Of a stretch of DNA of 22,484 bases, positions 6,965 through 14,755 are shown piece after piece. Under the pieces are notes generated by a model that saw only the letters and a list, made by a program, of their open reading frames with translations, was not told where the DNA came from and ran no database searches. The DNA is from Bacteroidota bacterium (GTDB lineage: Bacteria; Bacteroidota; Bacteroidia; Flavobacteriales; Weeksellaceae). The translations under genes and the position numbers were made by a program. Location of the stretch: the NCBI GenBank assembly GCA_023457935.1, contig JAEXBA010000022.1:1-22484 (forward strand), in the 5' to 3' direction. The first letter of the stretch is position 1. Each line of letters opens with the position of its first letter.

Positions 6965-7003
6965 TAAACACAGAGAGCACAGAGTTTTTCACGGAGTTCA
7001 CTG
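6965..7003. repeat. Dispersed CACAGAG-type repeat, copy 2
   Basis: AAACACAGAGAGCACAGAG followed by TTTTTCACGGAGTTCACTG resembles the segment at 2742-2780. It sits between the acyl-CoA synthetase stop and the mvaD start and may have inserted into an ancestral operon spacer. Confidence 0.5.
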
Positions 7004-7050
7004 CGTTTCTTTTATTTAAATCTTTTTTCTTTCCTCTTTTTTCTTGATTC

Positions 7051-8814
7051 TTAATGCGCGTACATTTTCTCAATCAGTTCCGCATATTTTGCAGCGACAA
7101 TATTCCGTTTGATTTTTAAAGTCGGTGTGATTTCTCCCGTTCCAACCTCGAATTCTGCAGGCATTAAGGTGAATTTCTTCACCTTTTCAAAACCGGACAG
7201 ACTTTTCTGAATTTCATCAATCTTCTGATTGTAAAACTCTTTGATTTTATCCATTTTCACAATTTCGTCCCAGCTTGTAAACGGAATATTCAGTTTCGGA
7301 AGCTGTTCTTTCAGTGCCTCAAAATTCGGAATAATCAAAGCCGTTACGAAAGGTTTTCCTTCGGCAACCACCATCGCCTGAGTAATGTACTGATTGTTGG
7401 AAAGCAGATTCTCAATCGGTTGCGGCGTCACATATTTTCCGTTGGAAGTCTTCATCAGATCCTTACTTCTGTCGGTAATTGTTAAATTTCCTTTCTCATC
7501 AAATTTTCCGGCATCACCGGTTCTAAACCAACCGGCTTCCGTGAAAACTGCGGCAGTTTCTTCAGGTTTTCTGTAGTAACCTTTCATAATTCCGCTTCCT
7601 TTCGCAAGAATTTCGTCGTTTTCACCAATCTTAATCTGCGTATCGCCCAAAGTTACACCTGCAGTTCCGTGTTCGTAATTCACAAACGGAAAAGCGGTCA
7701 ACGTCGCGGTAGTTTCAGTCAAGCCGTAACCAACCGTGATGTGAATTCCCATTGCATCGAAAAATCTCGTTACTTCCGGAGACAGCGAAGCGCCGCCACA
7801 AGGCATGAACCAAAGATTTCCGCCGAGTTTATTTTTGATTTTTGCAAAGACAAGTTTATCTGCCAAAGACATTTTCAGACCGAGACCAAAAGGAATGCTT
7901 TTTCCTTTTCTTTTCAGTTCTGAAACTTCGGTACCGACTTTCATTGCCCAGTTGAAAATTTTCTGTTTGGTTGGAGAACCGGTTGCCATCATTTCGTTGA
8001 TTCCGGCATAAATTTTCTGGTAAAACCTCGGAACAGCGCACATCATCGTAGGTTTCACTTCCGTTAAAGTGTGTGCAATTGCTTTTGTATTTTCGTTAAA
8101 TGAAACTTTTGCACCGCCGTAAAGCGAAAGTAAAGTCCAGCTTCTTTCGAAAACATGTGTCAACGGAAGAAACGCGAGAGAATGTTCATTTTCAAAATTC
8201 TTGAATTTGAAAAACTCAAAATGCGCATCGAAACATTTCCAGAAATTTCCGTGCGTTAACATTACGCCTTTCGGAACTCCCGTTGTTCCCGAGGTGTAGA
8301 TTAATGTAGCCAGTTCTTCATCGTCTTTTTCAGCTATTTCAAAATTTTCATCAGAATTTTTTATGAAATCTTCCAGATATTCCGAACGTTCTTTCTTGAT
8401 CCAGACTTTCTTTTTCGCCACGATAATTTTCTGCAGAAAAGCATTGCTCTGAATCATTTCGTATGATGCATCATACTGATCCTGATCGCCAACCAAAACC
8501 ATTTTCGTTTCAGCATCGTTTACAATATATTCTGCCTGTTCGCGGTTGTTGGTGGAATATATCGGCACTGTAACCGCACCGAGCGCAAGCGCAGCCAAAT
8601 CGAAAACAATCCATTCCGCAGAATTGTCCGAATAAATCGCGACTTTATCATTCGCAGAAATTCCCGCATTTTTCAGTGCATTTGCCGTTTTAAAAACCAT
8701 ACGCCGGAAATCTTTCCAGTTCAGATCTTTCCACTTATCGTCTTTTTTGAAACCGATGGCAGATTTCAGCGGATGCTTTTCGGTATTGGTGTTGAGAAAT
8801 TGTGTTACGTTCAT
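7051..8814 (-). CDS. Long-chain acyl-CoA synthetase / AMP-dependent ligase
   Basis: This 587-aa protein is a complete ANL-superfamily adenylating enzyme of the long-chain fatty-acid type, which activates fatty acids with ATP and CoA. The P-loop-like motif TLIYTSGTTGVPKGVMLTHGN is near residue 172. GYGLTETTATLT near 375 and GWFRTGDAGKFDEKGNLTITDRSKDLMK near 435-460 contain the adenylate-binding and hinge residues. EVGTGEITPTLKIKRN near 563 carries the C-terminal Lys that drives adenylation. The N-terminal KDLNWKDFRRMVFKTANAL segment is typical of FadD15/Faa-type enzymes. It probably acts at the inner face of the membrane on exogenous or recycled fatty acids. It follows the epimerase gene by 41 bp, a spacer that holds a short AGCGAA/TTCGCT inverted repeat (8828-8852). 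No missing residue was noticed. Confidence 0.94.
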   Translation of the reverse strand: MNVTQFLNTNTEKHPLKSAIGFKKDDKWKDLNWKDFRRMVFKTANALKNAGISANDKVAIYSDNSAEWIVFDLAALALGAVTVPIYSTNNREQAEYIVNDAETKMVLVGDQDQYDASYEMIQSNAFLQKIIVAKKKVWIKKERSEYLEDFIKNSDENFEIAEKDDEELATLIYTSGTTGVPKGVMLTHGNFWKCFDAHFEFFKFKNFENEHSLAFLPLTHVFERSWTLLSLYGGAKVSFNENTKAIAHTLTEVKPTMMCAVPRFYQKIYAGINEMMATGSPTKQKIFNWAMKVGTEVSELKRKGKSIPFGLGLKMSLADKLVFAKIKNKLGGNLWFMPCGGASLSPEVTRFFDAMGIHITVGYGLTETTATLTAFPFVNYEHGTAGVTLGDTQIKIGENDEILAKGSGIMKGYYRKPEETAAVFTEAGWFRTGDAGKFDEKGNLTITDRSKDLMKTSNGKYVTPQPIENLLSNNQYITQAMVVAEGKPFVTALIIPNFEALKEQLPKLNIPFTSWDEIVKMDKIKEFYNQKIDEIQKSLSGFEKVKKFTLMPAEFEVGTGEITPTLKIKRNIVAAKYAELIEKMYAH

Positions 8815-8855
8815 TTTTTATGGATCAAGCGAAGACATTTCAACCATTCGCTGAA

Positions 8856-9860
8856 TTATTTTTTGTCTTTGATATAATTTTTGATGTGGAAATCGATGCT
8901 TTCCTCCACCGGAATAAACTCAAAATTCAGGCGTTCGCGGATTTTTTGGTTTGATACAAACTTTTCTGACGTCACCGAATCGAGATTCACTTTATTCATC
9001 ATCCGCAATTTAGGAAAAAGCCAGCCAAAAAACAGATTGCTGAAATAACCCATCTGAAGCACCGATTTTGCAAGCACTTTGGAAGGTTTCAGTCCGAGTT
9101 TTCCTCTGATATAATCGGCAACTTCACGGTATTTTTTATTTTCGGAAACCAAAACAAAACGTTCATCAAAAATATTCTGTTCCATAAGTTCCACCGCAAT
9201 TTCTGCAACATCACGAACATCAACATACGCTGCATTTCCGCTCATGGAAAAAGGATATTTCTCGAAACTTGTAAAAATTTCGCCGCTGCTGCTGTTCCAG
9301 TTTCCGCTTCCGATAATAATTCCGGGATTGATGATGGCGATATTCAAACCTTCTGCTGCTGCTCTCCAGACTTCCATTTCAGAAAAATGTTTGGACACGG
9401 CATAATCGGAATGATCGAGTTTCGGATTGAAATCTGAATTTTCGTCCACTTCACCATTTTCATTCACACCATCGAAAACCGCCATTGAACTTACGAACAG
9501 AAATTTCTTTACTGTAGAATTTTCGCAGGCATAAAGCAGATTTTTCGTTCCTTCAATATTGGTGTGGAACATTTCTTTTCTTTTTGCCGGATGAAAACTG
9601 ACTTTCGCGGCGCAGTGATAAACTTCTGCAACTCCGACAAGTGCTTTTTCCAGAGATGCGATGTCATCAAAATCGACATCAATCCATTGAATTTTATTGA
9701 AAAAATCATCAGGATTTTCGGTGTAAAAGCTGTAGGAATGACGAACCTCATCGAGATTGCTGGTTTTTCTTTTGGCTGCACGAACCGACTTTCCGCGTTT
9801 CAGAAGTTCCAAAACGATTACCCTGCCGAGAATTCCAGTTGCACCGGTTACAAAAACCAT
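8856..9860 (-). CDS. NAD-dependent epimerase/dehydratase (extended SDR)
   Basis: This 334-aa protein starts MVFVTGATGILGRVIVLELL, with the TGxxGxxG dinucleotide-binding motif of an extended short-chain dehydrogenase/reductase. DVDFDDIASLEKAL near residue 65 and VYHCAAKVSF near 82 are typical of the fold. SSMAVFDG near 124 provides the catalytic Ser and YAVSKHFSE near 152 the Tyr-x3-Lys pair. INPGIIIGSGNWN near 176 is also usual. Overall it resembles dihydroflavonol-4-reductase-like or 3-beta-hydroxysteroid-like reductases; the substrate is unknown. It has its own -7 box and precedes the acyl-CoA synthetase by 41 bp, so the two probably share a transcript and may act in lipid metabolism, though that link is inference from position. 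Confidence 0.9.
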   Translation of the reverse strand: MVFVTGATGILGRVIVLELLKRGKSVRAAKRKTSNLDEVRHSYSFYTENPDDFFNKIQWIDVDFDDIASLEKALVGVAEVYHCAAKVSFHPAKRKEMFHTNIEGTKNLLYACENSTVKKFLFVSSMAVFDGVNENGEVDENSDFNPKLDHSDYAVSKHFSEMEVWRAAAEGLNIAIINPGIIIGSGNWNSSSGEIFTSFEKYPFSMSGNAAYVDVRDVAEIAVELMEQNIFDERFVLVSENKKYREVADYIRGKLGLKPSKVLAKSVLQMGYFSNLFFGWLFPKLRMMNKVNLDSVTSEKFVSNQKIRERLNFEFIPVEESIDFHIKNYIKDKK

Positions 9861-9876
9861 AAATTTGAATAGAACA

Positions 9877-9884
9877 CAAAGATA
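9877..9884 (-). promoter_or_regulatory. Candidate -7 box (TATCTTTG) for the epimerase/acyl-CoA synthetase unit
   Basis: The minus strand reads TATCTTTG, an exact TAnnTTTG match, ending 16 bases before the ATG at 9860. It lies directly after the terminator of the phytase gene, so the epimerase unit appears to be transcribed independently of the phytase. Confidence 0.45.
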
Positions 9885-9886
9885 AG

Positions 9887-9920
9887 AAAAAACCTCGCCA
9901 AAACGAATTGACGAGGTTTT
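9887..9920 (-). terminator. Intrinsic terminator of the receptor-phytase unit
   Basis: On the minus strand AAAACCTCG (9912-9920) pairs with CGAGGTTTT (9889-9897) around a 14-base loop and runs into a T-tract of six. It starts 22 bp past the phytase stop at 9942. This is a convincing intrinsic terminator and marks the end of the upstream unit. Confidence 0.8.
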
Positions 9921-9941
9921 ACGAAGGTAATATGAATAAAG

Positions 9942-10997
9942 TTATTTTTCGGCTGCATCGATAATTTTCTGGAACTCTCTCCAATCGTAATAATGGAAAG
10001 TTTTTCCTTCGCTCATCGCTACGAAAACACCTTTTGGAAAGCGGATTCCCATGTTTTTGCTTGTTACTTCGCTTCCGTCGGAGAATTTTGTTGATGTTGG
10101 GATTTCAGCAATTCTGGTGTGAAGATGCGGATTTCCAGAATCGCCTTCTCTGCGGTACACATTGAATGTATTCGCCTGTTGGTTGGAAATCAGGATGTAA
10201 CCGTTTCCGTTTCCGGTATCGTAAATGGAAATTCCTTCCATATCTTCCTTGAAATCGTTCTGACCAAAAAGAGCAAGTTCTTCGTTTCCTTTTGCAGGAT
10301 CTGCGTAATATTTGTGAATTCCGAACTGTTCATCAGAATAATACACATAACCCAGTTCATGATCTACAACAATAGCTTCAATTTCTTTTTTATTGCTGTA
10401 ATTTCCGAATTTACGAACCACTTCACCTTCCACTCTTCCGTTGTTCTCAGAAAGTTTATACTGCCATAAATATGTTCCGGACGGACCTTCTTTTCTTCCG
10501 ACAATGGCGTGAATTTCTCCGTTTGATGGATTTTTGTACAACGCAATTCCCATCGGCGCATTATGTGCTTCACCTTCAAATACAGGAATCGATCCGATTT
10601 CCGTCATATCCGGAAGTGAATAAATCATAATTCGGTTAAGTTCGCGTTCTGTGGTCACAGCAATGTCTACTTTTCCGCCTTTGAAAGGCAATCCGTACTG
10701 AATATCAACGTTGTTCGGTCTTTTCAGATTCAGGACTTTATTGACCATTTTTCCGTTCAGATCATACACGAAAAGTCCGCCTTCAGTATCTTTATCGGTT
10801 CCGACAATCAGAGATTTTGAATAATCGGTTGGATGATGCCAAATTGCAGGATCATCGGTATCGTGATTGGTTTTGTCGGTTACAACTGTTGGTTTCAGAC
10901 GTTCGCCACGGAAAGGATCATCAAATTTTTCGACTACGGAACAGCTTGAAAAAACCAGCGCTGCACATGATAAAAGAATAAGTTTTGAATTTTTCAT
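9942..10997 (-). CDS. Beta-propeller phytase lipoprotein (3-phytase)
   Basis: This 351-aa protein begins with a lipoprotein signal, MKNSKLILLSCAALVFSSC, with the lipid-modified Cys at 19. The rest follows Bacillus beta-propeller phytase in order: DTDDPAIWHHP near residue 46, DKDTEGGLFVYDLNGK, RPNNVDIQYG, KVDIAVTTERELNRIMIY, IVGRKEGPSG, EIEAIVVDHELGYVYYSDE, DMEGISIYDTGNGNGYILIS and FPKGVFVAMSEG. The Lys, Arg and Glu residues that I recall as catalytic or calcium/phosphate ligands are mostly kept. The region aligned with the Bacillus DTDGID loop reads SKNMGI, so at least one acidic ligand appears to be missing. The enzyme should release phosphate from inositol hexakisphosphate at the cell envelope. 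It follows a TonB-dependent receptor by 59 bp and is followed by a terminator. Family call firm; activity inferred. Confidence 0.92.
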   Translation of the reverse strand: MKNSKLILLSCAALVFSSCSVVEKFDDPFRGERLKPTVVTDKTNHDTDDPAIWHHPTDYSKSLIVGTDKDTEGGLFVYDLNGKMVNKVLNLKRPNNVDIQYGLPFKGGKVDIAVTTERELNRIMIYSLPDMTEIGSIPVFEGEAHNAPMGIALYKNPSNGEIHAIVGRKEGPSGTYLWQYKLSENNGRVEGEVVRKFGNYSNKKEIEAIVVDHELGYVYYSDEQFGIHKYYADPAKGNEELALFGQNDFKEDMEGISIYDTGNGNGYILISNQQANTFNVYRREGDSGNPHLHTRIAEIPTSTKFSDGSEVTSKNMGIRFPKGVFVAMSEGKTFHYYDWREFQKIIDAAEK

Positions 10998-11006
10998 AAT
11001 AATAAA

Positions 11007-11039
11007 ACTGAACCGGAAAGAGATTCAATCCGGTTCAGT
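11007..11039 (-). promoter_or_regulatory. Intercistronic hairpin between receptor and phytase genes
   Basis: ACTGAACCGGA at 11007-11017 is the exact reverse complement of TCCGGTTCAGT at 11029-11039, an 11-bp perfect stem with an 11-base loop. On the minus strand it is followed by TTTTATTATT and then the phytase ATG only about nine bases from the stem. It may be a partial terminator, or an mRNA-stabilising structure that sets different levels of receptor and phytase, and it could restrict ribosome access. Confidence 0.65.
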
Positions 11040-11056
11040 AGGTGTAAATTTAAGAA

Positions 11057-13852
11057 TTAAAAATCGAATTTCAGACCGAAAGAAAACCTTGGTTCATAAT
11101 ATTCCATCTGCATTGTTCTGTCTGCAATTCCCTGATAATATCTCAAAGGCTGATTCGTTAAGTTGTTCGCTTCGAAGAAAATTCTCATCCAGTCTTTAAG
11201 CGCATAAGATGCGTTGAAATCCAGGAAAGTCTGCTTGTCGTAGTAACGGTCTTCGAAATCGCTTCCGCCCAGTTCATCCAGATACGCAGCAGTGTGATTC
11301 ATGGAAACTCTTGCAGAAAATTTCTTGTTTTCCCACGAAAGTGAAGCGTTGAACATGTGCGGCGCGGTTCCAGGAAGCATTAATCCAGTTCTCATTTCGC
11401 CATCAGCATTGTAAATTCCTTTTGCTTCAGATTTTGTGTAGGTATAGTTGGCGTAAGCATTAAAGTTTTTCGCAAATCCAGGAAGGAAATCCAACTGACG
11501 CTGCAATGCAACTTCAAAACCGTAAACGTCAACCGTTTCACCGTTTCTTGTTGTAGTAAAGGTATAGTTTTCACCAGGATTCATGTTGTTCGGAACTCCA
11601 GGGAAATCCTGATCGAATTTAACTGAGTTGTATGTTCCGTCGCGGTAAACGTAGATGAAATCATTCAGTCTTTTGTAGAATGCTCCAGCAGAAAGGATTC
11701 CGACATTTTCGAAATAATATTCACCCATGAAATCATAGTTGTAAGCATACGTTGATTTCAGGTTCGGGTTACCTGCAGAAATATCGTTATCATCCGGAAT
11801 TACACTGATGAAAGGTGATAGCTGATAATAATTCGGTCTTGCAATTGCAGTTGAGAATGCTGCACGAAGAACCAAATTCTGCACCGGCGTATATTTTAAA
11901 GCGGCGCTTGGAAGGATATTTGTGTAGTTGTTTTCAACCGTTCTGTTTCCTTCGAAAGAATCTTCGTCTTCAATGATGTTTCCGGTATATGTTGTCTGTG
12001 TGTTTTCAATTCTGGCTCCAAGAATTACGGAGAAATTGTCTGAGAAATTCTGGTCCCATCTTAAATAACCTGCGTAAATATCTTCTTTTGCTTCATAGTT
12101 CAACGCAAGGAATTCTTCCGGAAGCTGGCTTTTATCGAAAAGCGCAGCATTGTTCAGATCAAGATTCCCAAGGAAAACTGCTCCTGCAAAATAGCCCGGA
12201 ACATAGTTGGAATTTGGATTCCAGTTCTGTCCGCTCCAGAAAACCGGACCTGCTTGAGACATGTTATCCATGAAACCTGAAGTCGGTTCGTATTCGTAGA
12301 AATCGTTTACTCTGTCTTTAGATTTCAGTCTGGCTTTACCACCAAATCTCAAACGACCTTTCTGACCGGAAATAATGGAAAAAGGAACTCTGAAATTCAG
12401 TTTTGCCGTAATTTCATCTTCAGCTGTATTTCCCTGCTGATCGGTTACTTCTCTCAATTCATATTCATCCAAAGCAGGATCTGTAATTGCTTTCAGATAA
12501 GGTAATCTTGTGTCTCCAAAATTTCCGTTGAATGCAACATCTTTTACTCTGTAATCGATATATCTTTCGTTTGGTCTCTGCTCTTCCGCTTTTGAATAGG
12601 AAACGCCCCAATCCATATCAATTGTTGATCCCAAAATGTGATCACCGCCGATAGAATAATTCTGCATAATCTGACGCTCAAGTCTTGCGTTTTTGCTCAG
12701 CCTGTCGTTGATTCCACCCTTGGTTTGTGAACGGATTTCTGCAGTGTAAGTTCCGTCTGCATTTCTTTCAATGTCTGTATAACGAAGTCTGTAACGGTTT
12801 TCCCAGTCATCACGCCAATTGTATAAAGCATTAAGGTTGATGCGGTGTTTGTCGCTCAGCTTGAAATCAAGGTTTGCACCAACACTTTTTCTTTCTCTTT
12901 TCACGTCATATTTACGGATGTCCATTTCTTCCATGTAAACATTTCCGTCGTCGTCTGTAATCCAAACACCTTCAACGTTATCGGAACCGTAATCGTTATT
13001 GTTATAAGAACCGTTCAGAACCAAACCGATTTTTCCGTCTGCAAAACGGTTTCCGTACATGAATGAATTGGTGAAAGCAAATCTGTTTCTGATTCCGTTA
13101 TAACCGGAACCTGTTGTAAGGGAAATTCTTTCTTTGTTCGGTGCGGTACGAGTTTTCAATTCTACAGAACCTCCAATTGCGTCTCCGTCCATATCAGAAG
13201 TCAAGGTTTTATTAACCTCGATAAGCTGAATCATGTCTGAAGGAATAAGGTCCATCTGAACTTTACGGTTATCACCTTCGGCGGAAGGAATTCTGTTTCC
13301 GTTCAAAGTAACCGAGTTCAGTTCTGAAGCAAGACCTCTTACAATAATGTTTCTCGCCTCACCCTGGTCGTTCTGCATTGTAATACCGGGAATTCTTTTC
13401 AGGGCATCACCAATGTTTGCATCCGGAAATTTACCAACCTGATCGGAAGAAACAACGTTCGTAATATTCGGATTATTTTTCTGCGTATTTAACGCTCTTG
13501 CCTGACTTTGACGTCCAAAACCGATGATATTCACCGCCTGAATCTGTGTTGTTCTTGGATCCAGAACAATATTTTGCGTGATGCTTCCGGAATCAGTAAC
13601 CGTAACATCGTAAGTTGAAGTTCCGTATCCAAGATAATCAACTGTCATGGTATAATTACCTGCAGGAACATTAAGAAACACATAATTACCGTCGGAATTG
13701 GAAACTGTATAAATATTTCCGGGGTTAAGGATAATTTTTGCGCCGGGAAGTGCAATATCACTCTGATCATTAATCTTTCCCGAAACCGTTCCCGTTTGTG
13801 CAAACGCCAACATTGAGGCACATAAGAGTACCGAACAAACCAGTCTTTTCAT
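11057..13852 (-). CDS. TonB-dependent outer-membrane receptor, probably for phytate-related substrate
   Basis: This 931-aa protein is a complete TonB-dependent receptor. It has a signal peptide (MKRLVCSVLLCASMLAFA, then Gln) and a carboxypeptidase-regulatory-like domain at about 20-95 (GTVSGKINDQSDIALPGAKI, VPAGNYTMTVDYLGYG). The plug domain covers about 115-235, with FPDANIGDALKRIPGITMQ, NIIVRGLASELNSVTLNG and GDAIGGSVELKTR. The 22-strand barrel ends in the typical aromatic C-terminus RFSFGLKFDF. The plug wording resembles the Xanthomonas/Caulobacter-type receptors rather than SusC, and no SusD partner is present. A beta-propeller phytase gene follows on the same strand, so uptake of phytate or its lower inositol phosphates is a good inference. 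Paired TTAACA repeats and a -7 box lie upstream. Receptor call is firm, substrate is not. Confidence 0.95.
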   Translation of the reverse strand: MKRLVCSVLLCASMLAFAQTGTVSGKINDQSDIALPGAKIILNPGNIYTVSNSDGNYVFLNVPAGNYTMTVDYLGYGTSTYDVTVTDSGSITQNIVLDPRTTQIQAVNIIGFGRQSQARALNTQKNNPNITNVVSSDQVGKFPDANIGDALKRIPGITMQNDQGEARNIIVRGLASELNSVTLNGNRIPSAEGDNRKVQMDLIPSDMIQLIEVNKTLTSDMDGDAIGGSVELKTRTAPNKERISLTTGSGYNGIRNRFAFTNSFMYGNRFADGKIGLVLNGSYNNNDYGSDNVEGVWITDDDGNVYMEEMDIRKYDVKRERKSVGANLDFKLSDKHRINLNALYNWRDDWENRYRLRYTDIERNADGTYTAEIRSQTKGGINDRLSKNARLERQIMQNYSIGGDHILGSTIDMDWGVSYSKAEEQRPNERYIDYRVKDVAFNGNFGDTRLPYLKAITDPALDEYELREVTDQQGNTAEDEITAKLNFRVPFSIISGQKGRLRFGGKARLKSKDRVNDFYEYEPTSGFMDNMSQAGPVFWSGQNWNPNSNYVPGYFAGAVFLGNLDLNNAALFDKSQLPEEFLALNYEAKEDIYAGYLRWDQNFSDNFSVILGARIENTQTTYTGNIIEDEDSFEGNRTVENNYTNILPSAALKYTPVQNLVLRAAFSTAIARPNYYQLSPFISVIPDDNDISAGNPNLKSTYAYNYDFMGEYYFENVGILSAGAFYKRLNDFIYVYRDGTYNSVKFDQDFPGVPNNMNPGENYTFTTTRNGETVDVYGFEVALQRQLDFLPGFAKNFNAYANYTYTKSEAKGIYNADGEMRTGLMLPGTAPHMFNASLSWENKKFSARVSMNHTAAYLDELGGSDFEDRYYDKQTFLDFNASYALKDWMRIFFEANNLTNQPLRYYQGIADRTMQMEYYEPRFSFGLKFDF

Positions 13853-13875
13853 TTTTACTTTTTGAATTATTCCAG

Positions 13876-13883
13876 CGAAAATA
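13876..13883 (-). promoter_or_regulatory. Candidate -7 box (TATTTTCG) for the receptor-phytase unit
   Basis: The minus strand reads TATTTTCG, one mismatch from TAnnTTTG, 23 bp upstream of the receptor ATG at 13852. No good -33 box is seen at the normal spacing, which would fit an activator-dependent promoter but does not prove it. Confidence 0.3.
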
Positions 13884-13925
13884 TCAAGATTGGGTCGAAA
13901 AGACGTTTCGTAAAATTTACGGAAT

Positions 13926-13943
13926 TGTTAAATTGTGTTAACA
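13926..13943 (-). promoter_or_regulatory. Paired TTAACA repeats upstream of the receptor gene
   Basis: On the minus strand TTAACA occurs twice, separated by four bases (TTAACACAATTTAACA). The region also reads as the palindrome TGTTAA-N6-TTAACA. Direct TTAACA-like repeats at helical spacing are the hallmark of PhoP boxes in Bacillus, and phosphate control of a phytase unit would make sense. Flavobacterial Pho boxes are not known to me, and AT-rich DNA yields such words by chance, so this is a hypothesis. Confidence 0.3.
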
Positions 13944-13946
13944 GAA

Positions 13947-14747
13947 TTATTCCAGATGCGTATCGAGCAGGAAGTTCTTTACCTCAGTCGCAAAATCAGT
14001 TGGATTTTCCGCCTGAACCCAGTGGCCGGCATCTGGGATTTTTACCAGTCTGTAATCCGGAAACTGCTGTTTGATCTGAAATCCGTCCTGTGGTAAAATA
14101 TAATTTGAGTTCGCACCGGCAACAAATAAAGTCGGACCGTTATAAACACCGAATTTTATTGCATTGGAAACAAACTGATCGTATTTTTCAGATAAAGTTT
14201 TGAGATTGAATCTCCAGGCAAGTTTTTTTTCGCCGTTTTCTTCTTTCCAGAAGAGACTTTTCGCTAAAAACAGCACCGTTGACGTATCCGGAATATAGGT
14301 TTTGAGAAGATCTTCAACATCGCCACGTGATTTTACTTCTGAAAGATCAACCGATTCCAGCGCTTTGAAAACTCCCTGATGATGCGGAGGATAAGCTTTC
14401 GGAGAAATATCGACAACAATCAGTTTTTCTACTTTCACGGGATATTTCACAGCAAACTGCATCACCGCTTTTCCGCCTAAAGAATGACCGAGAAGATTGG
14501 CTTTTTCAATTCTGTAATGCTGCATGTAATGGGCAATATCATGTGCCAAATCATCGTGCGACATTTCTTCGGAATGAAAACTTTTGCCGTGATTTCTTAA
14601 ATCGATTAAGTGAACCGGAAAATATTCACCGAATTCCTTTCCAAAAGAACCCCAGTTATCGAGCATTCCGAATAAACCGTGAAAAACCAGAAGCGGCGTT
14701 CCCGATTTGTCTTCGCCGTATATTTTTGAATGAAGAATGTTGTCCAT
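13947..14747 (-). CDS. Alpha/beta hydrolase, YbfF-like esterase
   Basis: This 266-aa cytoplasmic protein has no signal peptide and the layout of the YbfF/EPHX-like hydrolases. LLVFHGLFGMLDNWGSFGKEF near residue 20 forms the oxyanion-hole region. LIDLRNHGKS near 48 follows, then GHSLGGKAVM near 88 with the nucleophile Ser, VVDISPKAYP near 113, and PDAGHWVQAENP near 240 with the catalytic His. The natural substrate is unknown; E. coli YbfF hydrolyses short acyl esters and acyl-CoAs. It is the last of four closely spaced minus-strand genes (8 bp after the preceding unknown gene), and pdxJ followed by such a hydrolase is an arrangement I recall from other Flavobacteriia. The 94-bp gap to the receptor gene holds the regulatory repeats. 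Confidence 0.9.
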   Translation of the reverse strand: MDNILHSKIYGEDKSGTPLLVFHGLFGMLDNWGSFGKEFGEYFPVHLIDLRNHGKSFHSEEMSHDDLAHDIAHYMQHYRIEKANLLGHSLGGKAVMQFAVKYPVKVEKLIVVDISPKAYPPHHQGVFKALESVDLSEVKSRGDVEDLLKTYIPDTSTVLFLAKSLFWKEENGEKKLAWRFNLKTLSEKYDQFVSNAIKFGVYNGPTLFVAGANSNYILPQDGFQIKQQFPDYRLVKIPDAGHWVQAENPTDFATEVKNFLLDTHLE

Positions 14748-14755
14748 AAATAATT

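Larger units (their letters stand above)
13864..13955. repeat. 12-bp direct repeat around the receptor promoter
   Basis: GAATTATTCCAG occurs at 13864-13875 and again at 13944-13955, exactly 80 bp apart. The second copy covers the last codons and stop of the alpha/beta hydrolase gene; the first lies 12 bp upstream of the receptor start. The interval between them is the receptor's regulatory region. It may mark a past short duplication, or be chance. Confidence 0.4.

Noticed and set aside
6957..7073. Longer N-terminus of diphosphomevalonate decarboxylase
   Set aside because: It encodes a Lys/Arg-rich segment derived from a dispersed repeat and overlaps the preceding gene; the shorter form has the family's normal length.
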